Assembly (NCBI RefSeq): GCF_964340395.1 | Contig: NC_135560.1 | Location: 22,659,175-22,723,174 of the forward strand | From: Glandiceps talaboti | Taxonomy: Eukaryota > Hemichordata > Enteropneusta > Spengelidae | Reading direction: 5' to 3' | DNA: 64,000 bases | Shown here: piece after piece, positions 1 through 11,200 of the stretch | How the letters are laid out: each line of letters opens with the position of its first letter | How positions within the stretch are numbered: the first letter of the stretch is position 1 | Program-made: the position numbers and the translations under genes | The notes under the pieces: generated by a model | Seen by the model: only the letters and a program-made list of their open reading frames with translations | Told to the model about the DNA's origin: nothing | Databases searched by the model: none

Positions 1-4
1 TTAC

Positions 5-185
5 CTGATGGAATAACAGCAGGAAGTAGTTGTCTGTCTGCTTGTGTTAACACATAGACTGCAAACAATACCAACAGTGATCCAAACGCTCTAAGAGTTG
101 AACTATTAGCAGGTCCTGATGATAACAGTTCTTCTTCTTCATCATAATTACCTCTTGTAATTAACCTTACAAACCACTGGCCCAT
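5..185 (-). CDS. First coding exon of a probable MFS transporter (partial)
   Basis: Read on the minus strand, an ATG at 185-183 opens 60 codons and a split codon, ending at a GTAA splice donor (4-1) at the window edge. The peptide starts MGQWFVRLITRGNYDEEEEL, a soluble acidic N-terminus. A hydrophobic stretch follows (FGSLLVLFAVYVLT) and then QADRQLLPAVIPSG. A first membrane helix followed by a DR-containing loop is the usual start of a major facilitator superfamily carrier. An in-frame stop lies about 20 codons upstream of the ATG with no other Met between, which supports this start. The rest of the gene lies left of the window, so subfamily and substrate cannot be judged. It is transcribed divergently from GTPBP3. 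A helix plus loop motif is thin evidence, so the call is moderate. Confidence 0.5.
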
Positions 186-335
186 GATTTCTGGATTGTC
201 ATTGCTTGAGTTTTTACATTGATTTGAATGTGTCTTGAATTGATTCACTGTTTACTCCCTATATTGTCTATATCACTGATCTGTTGTACAAAGTCCTCTG
301 TAAATCATTAACAAAATCTTGAACAAGAAGGAAAC

Positions 336-360
336 AAAATAAAATAAAATAAAATAAAAT
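336..360. repeat. (AAAAT)n microsatellite
   Basis: Five tandem AAAAT-type units are seen directly. Confidence 0.85.
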
Positions 361-525
361 GGCCATGGTTGACATGGTTGACTGAAAGCATTCTCTTTAT
401 ATACATCCTGCTATGTCCAATTTCTGAATTGACAACAAAAAATATAAATACTTGGAAAACAGCAACTAATGATGTATATGTTGAACATAACACATATGGT
501 CTTATTTTTCTTACCACACACTGTG

Positions 526-528
<3 letters not shown>

Positions 529-581
<53 letters not shown>

Positions 582-593
582 GCGCACACACAC
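529..593. repeat. Compound (CA)n(CG)n(CA)n microsatellite
   Basis: An alternating purine-pyrimidine tract in which CA repeats pass into CG repeats and back into CA. Such tracts are classic Z-DNA formers. The apparent reading frames through it are repeat artefacts. Confidence 0.9.
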
Positions 594-804
594 TACGTAT
601 GCACACACACATACACATATTTTTGTATTCTAAAAGACGACTTTCAATTTTATGGACAAAGATATTTTGATATTTGATAATCATATATCTATATAAATAA
701 ATATATTTATCTATTTAAATAGAATGACTGTCAACAGTCTGTTGTCTCATGAGAAAATCACAGTCACAATTTGAACAGAGCGAGGCGAGGAAGATGAACG
801 ACAG

Positions 805-966
<162 letters not shown>

Positions 967-1436
967 GAGTCTTAAGATAATATTGCAAGTTAAGCTTCAC
1001 AGTGATAGCCTGCACCATTCTAACTACTGTATTTCATTTACTTATTTGTCCTGTCTGTTCATTTATTTCTATTGCACAATACAATTTAATATCAATTATC
1101 ATAGCCACTGTAACTTGTACTTGGACATTTGACAGTATACAGGTTGACAACTTGTACCTGTATACACAGCAGCAAGTGACTGACAGTTAATAGCAGTTGA
1201 CATTCAAACGATTCAACGATCAAGTCTGGACTTTGATATTCTAACAGTACTTAAATTTGTATGGGATGACATGAAAATGTTACTGGGTTGACACACTTTT
1301 TTGGAACATGGTTATTTTTCTGTGATATCTGAACATCCTCTGATAGGCTGGGGTGGGGAGTGGTGAGTGGGTGGGGTAGTAATCTCCGTTTGGATTATAT
1401 TTGAATAATGATGTCAGAACTCACCTGTTCGCCCAC

Positions 1437-1449
1437 TGACGTAACGTCA
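1437..1449. promoter_or_regulatory. CRE-like near-palindrome upstream of GTPBP3
   Basis: TGACGTAACGTCA is two facing TGACGT half sites, the sort of sequence bound by CREB/ATF-type bZIP factors. It lies about 375 bp upstream of the first GTPBP3 ATG. An ACCAATCA (CCAAT-box-like) sequence occurs near 1736. The regulatory role is inferred from motif and position only. Confidence 0.35.
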
Positions 1450-1795
1450 CTTTCAAGTCTGTGTAGACTCAAGTGCAGTTTGTGACAAATTCTAATCCCA
1501 GATCTCTTATCATGGGAGGCAAATGTATCAATACTTCGCAAATTACGGTAAGCAGACGTCGTAACTCTTCATAATATATTTACTTTGTCAATTTCTTCAC
1601 GTAACTAAACGATGATAACCTGTTACATGTATAAGTTGCATAGATTTGTTAGATTCAAGTTCTGACGCCTGGCCCAGCAAGGTCGTATGAGGTCATGGAC
1701 TCCAGTGACCTGTGGGATAATTTATTCATGACCTAACCAATCACAGCCGTTTACCTGAGCTGAGAAATTAGTTTACAAACAAATAACGTTTCAAG

Positions 1796-1843
1796 ATGTC
1801 TGCGCCCATGAGATGTGTGTGTTACCGAGGAAAGATTTCCTAG
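1796..1843 (+). other. Upstream ORF overlapping the first GTPBP3 ATG
   Basis: An ATG at 1796 opens a 15-codon frame ([15 protein letters not shown]) that stops at 1843. It is out of frame with GTPBP3 and overlaps the ATG at 1813. If the transcript includes it, it would disfavour initiation at 1813 and favour a Met downstream of the uORF stop, at 1900 or 1924. Confidence 0.45.
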
Positions 1844-2284
1844 TTTCAAAGTGTGCCTCGAACGGGACCCCCAAGGAATCGTTGCGTTTAAACAGTGACA
1901 TGTTACTCAAAGCTATTTTTGCGATGTGGAGCCAAAATTTTAGAATGTCGCATAGATTTTACCACAGATACTCCATGTTGTCAACATTTACAAACAACGG
2001 TTTCAGAATTCACCCAAGTTGTACAACTTCATGTGAATTAGTGTTTGATTTTCACGTACGTAAAACTTCAAATATCGCTTCGGATACTATTTATGCACTA
2101 TCATCAGGCCATGGGAAATGTGGAGTGGCTATCATCAGAATATCTGGTCCCCAGACATCAGACGCTGTGAAGAAGCTAACGAGAAAGTTGAAAGTACCAA
2201 ATCCAAGATTTGCATCAGTGGAAAGGTTTTGTGACCCTGTAACACATGAACCCCTTGACAGAGGACTACTATTGTGGTTCCCGG
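1813..2284 (+). CDS. GTPBP3: GTPBP3 exon 1
   Basis: Encodes the mitochondrial leader ([16 protein letters not shown] region) and the start of the MnmE N-terminal domain ([20 protein letters not shown]). It ends in the first base of a Gly codon at donor GTAAGA. The glycine is completed by exon 2, giving the [11 protein letters not shown] junction expected for the family. Confidence 0.92.
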
Positions 2285-5200
2285 GTAAGAAACAAGCCTA
2301 TTAAAGTTGTAATGCAATGGTGTGTAAATAAAATACAAATGAATTGTTTGAAAAGAAAGAAATCTGTAATGAAATAAACAATCCAAATTTAAAAATGCAA
2401 ACGATATGACAGGGGTCAACCCAAATAATAGCCTTCAATACTATTAGAATTAATGTGTAGTTAGTACTGTCATATTTTATTTTTGAATGCATTTAGAATA
2501 TAAAAAAACTCAGGAAATATGTTGTTTTATGTTTATGCCATACACATCTTTGTAACTAGGCTATGATGGAAATTCTGATTCATCATATCAACCACATTGA
2601 ATTCATGAAAATATATTCTCCTTCCTACATGTACCACTCAGATGTTGTACCGTACTTTGCATAATAGCATGATCAAGACTGTGACTGGTCTAGCTGCAAT
2701 AATTGTAACGTCTTGTTGCGGTTTTGAGGTTTTTTTCGTCTGTTTTGGTGACTTTCTAAGTTTTAGTGTTTAACACAAGATGCTACAGTTATTGCAACTA
2801 TGACTGGTCTTCCTCTTTGATTTCTATAAAATCAAAGAAAATTCAAACTTCTACTTACAGGTAACACAAGCAATAAATGAATTACTCAAAGTTTACAGGC
2901 AGACAGTCAGAAGTTTGTCATTGACTTTTTATACATAAATCTACCAAACAATAAACATTTCTTCCTCTTCTACAAGATTGTTGTGGATCCTTTATATCAG
3001 GTTGATTAGTTTCCCACACATACATCATCATACACTGTATGCTTCTTTACGACACCACCCAAGATGTACCCATCCACAGGTGTGTACTGTAGTTGATAGG
3101 AAAAAAATAAGTCTGGCTAATACAAGAATTGCCAGAAGATTATGCAGCCCAGTCTGCAACATTTGAATGTACAAGAAATATTATGAGTTAAATCAGTTGC
3201 ATCAGTGTTCTCGTATTTGGGATCTAAAACCTAACAAATGAAAAACACTTTAATTTTTTGTTGTTGATTGTAGGACCACACAGCTTTACAGGAGAGGATG
3301 TGTGCGAACTTCATATCCACGGAGGAATTGCTGTGATTAACTCTGTATACTCTGCACTAGAAAAAGTGGCAGGACTCCGACATGCTGAAGAAGGAGAGTT
3401 TACAAAGAGGTAAATATAGTCTGTAACCATTGCCCTCCCCAGAAAATAAAGTTAAATTACAAGAAATTTGTGTAATGCTATATCAAGGTATTTACCTTAT
3501 TATTTTCTACAAATCCTGGATATAATAGAGTAAGCTAGCTGTCAGTATTGAAGGAGGCTTATTCATGACTCATGTGACTAACCAAAAGTGGTGGTTGTAT
3601 TATGTAAAGAAACAGATATCATATACATGTATGTAGTGAAAACACATCCATACGTACATATGTACATACGTATGTACATTCATACATACATACATACATA
3701 CATACATACATACATACATACATACATACATACATTGTCACACACAGACAAAGAAATACCCCCCCCCCCCACACACACACACACACATGCACACACACAT
3801 GCACACACACTCACATAAATTGCAGTTTAATACAGTATGCATGATAAGAGTACAATATTTTCTGTAGGGCATTTCAAAATGGCAAGTTAGATCTGACAGA
3901 AGTTGAAGGTTTAGCAGACTTAATACATGCTGAAACAGAAGCTCAAAGAAAGCAAGCACTTAGACAGTTGGAGGGAGACCTTGGAAAACTGTACAGTGAT
4001 TGGAGACGTAGATTGGTCAAGGCAAGAATACTTCTCTACACTTAAGATAGTCATGGAAATTTGTAATAGATTTTAATTATCTTGATTTGATGTCATGGGT
4101 ACATTTTGATGTTAAAACCACATTTAGTTGTACAATCCAAAGTCTATACATGACCATTCAGACCCTAGATAACTTGAAAACTTTCTAATCTCTCTGCTCT
4201 ATGTGTTCAACACTGAGTGTATGCCCACATCTTTAGATGCGTGTCTTTGTCTACCTGTCTCTATCTTTGTCTATGAAGATTGTAAAACAAATGTGCAATA
4301 TAGTTGGGTATATCATTTAGAAATGTCATAATATCAGAGTTAAATTACGATGTTTTTGTTCCATTTTTCAACAGAGAACTAAACTGAAGTTTGATCATGA
4401 CTAGGGTATTTCTCAGTCAGTATTTTTGTACATGTCATAACCACAAAGGTGTGAGAGAATTGGACTTCTTCTCAAGCTTAATTTGGACTAACAAAGTTTT
4501 AATATAGAGTAATATAAGGTAATAGGGGTTGTTGATGGTTGCCTCTTACCACTGTGAACCGGGTTTGAACCCATTCAGGGTTGTCTGTGGCCAAGTGGTT
4601 AAACCACTTACCTCTTACCACTGTAGTGAGGGTTCAAACCCTTGCAGGCTTTTAGTAAAATCTACCATGCTGTAAGTAATAAGTAAGAAGAGTGTCATTC
4701 AGTTTGACTCTATTGAACAATGCAGGTTTACCCGGGTACTCCTGTTTCCTCCTGCATTAACACAGAACCCATGAACACGATGGCCCTCACTGGACTTCTT
4801 GGGAGACAAGTGTTTATATACTTAAAGAAATATCCAGTATAAATAAGATTAAGGCAGGGCTGTGAGTGTGTATGAACTGTTAACATACGAAAGTGATACA
4901 TTATACATTTTCTTTATCATTTCTTGATGTGAAGAATTTCCCAAGATATCAGAATCAGAGGGATTCAAAGTGAAAACCATATTAATGAGAAGATGACTTC
5001 TCTTGTCTGTCTGTAGTGTGCTGCTAATGTTGAAGCCTATATCGATTTTAGTGAAGATGATAACATTGAAAACAATGTCTTGGAACAAGGTGAGTGATAC
5101 CTCTAGAGTCATACAGCGTTACCTCTAGAGTCATACAGCATTACCTCTAGTCATACAGCCTTACCTCTAAAGTCATACAGCCTTACCTCTAGAGTCATAC

Positions 5201-8200
5201 AGTGTTACCTCTAGAGTCATACATTCTTACCTCTAGAGTCATACAGCCTTACCTCTAGAGTCATACAGCGTTACCTCTAGTCATACAGTCTTACCTCTAG
5301 AGTCATACAGCCTTACCTCTAGAGTCATACAGCCTTACCCCTAGAGTCATACATACAGCCTTACCCCTAGTCATACAGTATTACCTCTAGAGTCATACAT
5401 TCTTACCTCTAGAGTCATAAAGCCTTACCTCTAGAGTCATACAGCCTTACCCCTAGAGTCATACAGCCCTACCTCTAGTCATACAGTGTTACCTCTAGAG
5501 TCATACGGTCTTACCTCTAGAGTCATACGGCCTTACCTCGAGTCATACAGCCTTACCTCTAGAGTCATACAGCCTTACCTCTAGAGTCATACAGCCTTAC
5601 ATCTAGAGTCATACAGTCTTACCTCTAGAGTCATACAGCCTTACCTCTAGAGTCATACACCTCTACCTCTAGAGTCATACAGCCTTACCTCTAGAGTCAT
5701 ACAGCCTTACCTCTAGAGTCATACAGTCTTACCTCTAGAGTCATACAGCCTTACCTTTAGAGGCATACAGCCTTACCTCTAGAGTCATACAGCCTTACCT
5801 CTAGAGTCATACAGCCTTACCTCTAGAGTCATACAGTCTTACCTCTAGAGTCATACAGCCTTACCTCTAGAGTCATACATACAGCCTTACCCCTAGTCAT
5901 ACAGTATTACCTCTAGAGTCATACATTCTTACCTCTAGAGTCATAAAGCCTTACCTCTAGAGTCATACAGCCTTACCCCTAGAGTCATACAGCCTTACCT
6001 CTAGTCATACAGTCTTACCTCTAGAGTCATACAGCCTTACCTCTAGAGTCATACAGTCTTACCTCTAGAGTCATACAGTCTTACCTCTAGAGTCATACAG
6101 TCTTACCTCTAGAGTCATACAGTCTTACCTCTAGAGTCATACAGCCTTACCTCTAGAGTCATACAGCCTTACCTCTAGAGTCATACAGCATTACCTCTAG
6201 AGCCATACAGCCTTACCTCTAGAGTCATACAGCCTTACCTCTAGAGTCATACAGTCTTACCTCTAGAGTCATACACCTCTACCTCTAGAGTCATACAGCC
6301 TTACCTCTAGAGTCATACAGCCTTACCTCTAGAGTCATACAGCCTTACCTCTAGAGTCATACAGCCTTACCTCTAGAGTCATACAGCCTTACCTCTAGAG
6401 TCATACAGTCTTACCTCTAGAGTCATACACCTCTACCTCTAGAGTCATACAGCCTTACCTCTAGAGGCATACAGCCTTACCTCTAGAGTCATACAGCCTT
6501 ACCTCCAGAGTCATACACCTCTACCTCTAGAGGCATACAGCCTTACCTCTAGAGGCATACAGCCTTACCTCTAGAGTCATACACCTCTACCTCTAGAGTC
6601 ATACAGCCTTACCTCTAGAGTCATACAGCCTTACCTCTAGAGTCATACAGCCTTACCTCTAGAGTCATACAGCCTTACCTCTAGAGTCATACAGTGTTAC
6701 CTCTAGAGTCATACAGCCTTACCTCCAGAGTCATACACCTCTACCTCTAGAGTCATACAGCCTTACCTCTAGAGTCATACAGCCTTACCTCTAGAGTCAT
6801 ACAGCCTTACCTCTAGAGTCATACACCTCTACCTCTAGAGTCATACAGCCTTACCTCTAGTCATAGTCTTACCTCTAGAGTCATACACCTCTACCTCTAG
6901 AGTCATACAGCCTTACCTCTAGTCATACAGTCTTACCTCTAGAGTCATACACCTCTACCTCTAGAGTCATACAGCCTTACCTCTAGAGTCATACATTCTT
7001 ACCTCTAGAGTCATACAGTCTTACCTCTAGAGTCATACAGCATTACCTCTAGAGTCATACAGCCTTACCTCTAGAGTCATACATTCTTACCTCTAGAGTC
7101 ATACAGCCTTACCTCTAAAGTCATACAGCCTTACCTCTAGAGTCATACAGCCTTACCTCTAGAGTCATAAAGCATTACCTCTAGAGTCATACACCTCTAC
7201 CCCCCGGTACCTCTAGAGTCATACAGCCTGTGAACACAAACACAACCAACTTGGCTTTAAAAAAAGCCCACCAACTTGGTAGTATTCTTTAATGTATTAA
7301 TGACCTACACCAAACATACATACTTCAATTCATAAACCCGTACTAATACAATAAATCCTAAAGTCTAATCCATTGAATTCCAGTGACTTTAGTTGTGATA
7401 CGATACAGTATCAAAATTTCAGTTCATCATGTAACATGTACTTCAATGAGTTTAGCTGTGATAGGATAGAATGATATCAAAATTTCAGTTCATAATGTAA
7501 CACATACTTCAATGAGTTTAGTTGTGATAGGATAGAATGATATCAAAATTTCAGTTCATAATGTAACACGTACTTCAATGAGTTTAGTTGTGATAGGATA
7601 GAATGATATCAATATTTCATTTCATTATGTAACACACACTTCAATGAGTTTAGTTGTGATAGGATAGAATGATATCAAAATTTCAGTTCATAATGTAACA
7701 CACTTCAATGAGTTTAGCTGTGATAGGATAGAATGATATCAAAATTTCAGTTCATAATGTAACACACTTCAATGAGTTTAGCTGTGATAGGATAGAATGA
7801 TATCAAAATTTCAGTTCATAATGTAACACACTTCAATGAGTTTAGCTGTGATAGGATAGAATGATATCAAAATTTCAGTTCATAATGTAACACGTACTTC
7901 AATGAGTTTAGTTGTGATAGGATAGAATGATATCAATATTTCATTTCATTATGTAACACACACTTCAATGAGTTTAGTTGTGATAGGATAGAATGATATC
8001 AATATTTCAGTTCATTATGTAACACATACTTCAATGAATTAAAAGTAAAAAATAGTGAATATATATATCTTTTTGTCCATCTACAGTGAAAGTATATTTT
8101 TTTGTCCATCTTGCACCAGGGTTCATTGAAAGAACATTGCTATGCACTAAAATATTATTCTGTATGTAAAAGATAAATGAAATCATATTAGCGTAAACGA

Positions 8201-11200
8201 CATTCATACAATTGTTTATAACTTGGCATGCAATCCTGAATTGCAAGTTGAACCTCTTCAGGATAGACTGTGACATCAATATCATCTCCATTAGAAGGAC
8301 TAGATGGGTGAAGGCCATCCCGTGACAAAAGTGTCCCATGCCATAATTCCACAGGACCAAATCTGGTCAATTCCTCCATGAACTTCTGTGAAATTTCTGG
8401 TTTCCAAGTGAGCATGCATTTGTTATAGGGAATACCGACAGCTTGGCAGTATTTCTGCATCATCATAGCCGGATTACGCTGTAAATCATCAGCATCCACT
8501 ATGATGGGTTCACATTCTATTTTCTCCTTCACAAGGTAGTTATACAAAGTTAATATTTCCTGTGTTCCGATCTCATCTGCTCTGAATTCAGTAGAGTATG
8601 GTAACCCCTTCTCCTTGGCTCTTGGAGTACCCAGAAAATTAGAAATTATAACCTTTGCCGGATGACGTATCAGGATTGAATGACGGAATCCTTCAGGAAT
8701 TTTATCGAGGTGACCATTGACCAAGTTAATAGCCATATCTTTTATGAATAAATTACTTCTGTCAATTCTGAAATCTTCTAATTTTGTTTTCACTTGCTTG
8801 TATGAAAGTCCTCGCTTAGGTGGGATTGCAGTTAAGCCACCAAACCTCTCCTCAATGAGTCCAAAATATGCAGCTTCAGTGAAAGGCTCGTGGAAAACTT
8901 CTACATCAGGCAAATTTCGCATACATCTTTCAAAAGCAGTGCTTAAACTTCTATAAGCTGACCATAGGATTACTTTTACATGTGAAGACCTGGTACTTGT
9001 TTCTATCTCCATTGGTTATGATTACAAATTACGTTTAAAGATGTTGTTACAATCCCTAAGGGGAGGCAGGCTTTTAACTGAAATATAAATGAAAGTACAC
9101 ATGCAAACATTAACTTCAGTTTAATACCTTTGTAAATGTTACATAAAAACTTCAACATATTAAGTTTTGTAGTAAATTTACTTCCTCAGTAAAGATGAAA
9201 GACTTGAGAGCTAGCCACATACAGAAGTGTGGTGCAGTGTGGCGGCACCCATGCAGTTAAATTAATTCAAACAAAAAAAAAATTCCCAGAGGTATTACTA
9301 AAGGTTACAGTGTACATACCATGTGTACAAGGTTACAGTGCCCTGTGTACATACCATGTGTACAAAGTTACAGTGCCATGTGTACAAGGTTACAGTGTAC
9401 ATACCATGTGTAAAAAAGGTTAAAGTGTACATACCATGTGTGCAAGGTTACAGTTTACATACCATGTGTACAAGGTTACAGTTTACATACCATGTGTACA
9501 AGGTTACAGTTTACATACCATGTGTACAAGGTTACAGTTTACATACCATGTGTAAAAGGTTACAGTGTATATACCATGTGTACAAGGTTACAGTGTACAT
9601 ACCATGTGTACAAGGCTACGATGTACATGCCATGTGTACAAGGCTACAGTGTACATACCATATGTACAAGGTTACAGTGTACATACCATATGTACAAGGT
9701 TACAGTGTACATACCATGTTTACAAGGTTACAGTGTACATACCATGTGTACTGGGTTACAGTGTACATACCATGTGTACAAGGATACAGTTTACATACCA
9801 TGTGTACAAGGTTACAGTGTACATACCATGTGTACAAGGTTACAGTGTACATACCATGTGTACAAGGTTACAGTGTACATACCATGTGTACCTAGTAGAT
9901 GAACCTTGCGTGGTAATTTTACTTCAGTTGGGAATAATTTGTGTAGTATTAGCTACGTGTTATCAGTGTTTCTGTGGATTATTTGTAATCATCAAGACTC
10001 AATTTGTTTTTTTTAGACAGCCTGGAACTTGCAGCTCGTGGGTAGAAATTCCATATTAAGGAGCTCGTCTTCCATCAGTGTCGGAATAAGTTGGAATAAT
10101 ATGTAAATGATGTTAGAATATACAATAAAATGAGATATAGTTTGGGCTCTTTTTTGAGTGTGTGACTTGACTAGCTAGATGCATGAAATGTATGTATACA
10201 AATGATGATGCATGTGAAAAATGGGTGTGCTATTTATAGGACATTGACGACATTCGATTCTCACAGTCCACAACACTGTCACCTATACACAATATATATA
10301 GATGTAGGAAAGGGATGAAGCTTCTCATGCTGAATGATTCTAGTCAAACCCAAATAAATCATAAACAACAATATCAATCCCAAATACACATCTTATGATC
10401 GAAAACAAAATTTAGTTATTACCTCACAACTAATATAGGCAACACCAAAGAAAAGTCGCAACTTAAAAAAGGTACACTCAAAAGTCTACCAAATTTCTGC
10501 CAATTTCACTAATATACAGGCAGATCTAGAGGACAAGCGCTAGCTCTTGACAGCATCCGGGTCTTATTATACAGTGCTCAGTGCATACAAAGACAACCGT
10601 GCACGGCTACAGGACTGGTGTATTTGAGTTATAATTCCTTTTATGCATGTGTGTAGCTGTGTAAAAATCAACTTATTTGAACAATAGTACAAATGTGCTA
10701 CCTTGCTAGTAACCATAGTGATTTGATTTGAAGATTTGCCATGGTATATGTCCAACAGAGTGAATAGTTCAGTAGTGAGCACTAAATGTAGTAACATGTC
10801 CTTGACCTACAGCGGAGTGCACTAGTGGTGCCGATCACCAAGTGTATGGTGGACCATAGGAAGGTCTATGGGTAGACCACTGTAAGTTAGTGTTTAGTTT
10901 CGACACAAAAATAAGTATTCATAAAAGACGTTCATGAATTAATATTCTACATTGTAGACAGTGTATTGACACACGTAAACTTAATCGCAATCACAGGTCT
11001 GGTATAGCCTGACGAGACATATGAATATTGGGGTTAACAGAGTGTCGAACTCTTCGTAATTACGCGATTTATGTCGTAAAATCGGTATCACGTATTATCA
11101 TTTATACAGATAAGTTTATCTGAAATATACTATTTATTCTAGCTGGATCGGTGTAATTATTTATTCTGAATTATTTTATGATAAGGAAGAACAACAAAAC

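Noticed and set aside
4581-4660. Functional tRNA gene
   Set aside because: A and B boxes are present, but no complete cloverleaf stems can be drawn. A SINE head is the better reading.
5096-7228. CRISPR-like array
   Set aside because: Head-to-tail tandem units without spacers, in a eukaryotic intron.
8717-8956. Plus-strand frames opposite the sulfotransferase genes (also 26687, 51353 and 57273)
   Set aside because: Antisense shadows. The protein motifs are on the minus strand.
8188-9012. Aminotransferase annotation for the ST genes
   Set aside because: Such names come from fusion relatives. This protein shows only the P-loop sulfotransferase fold motifs and no PLP-lysine domain.
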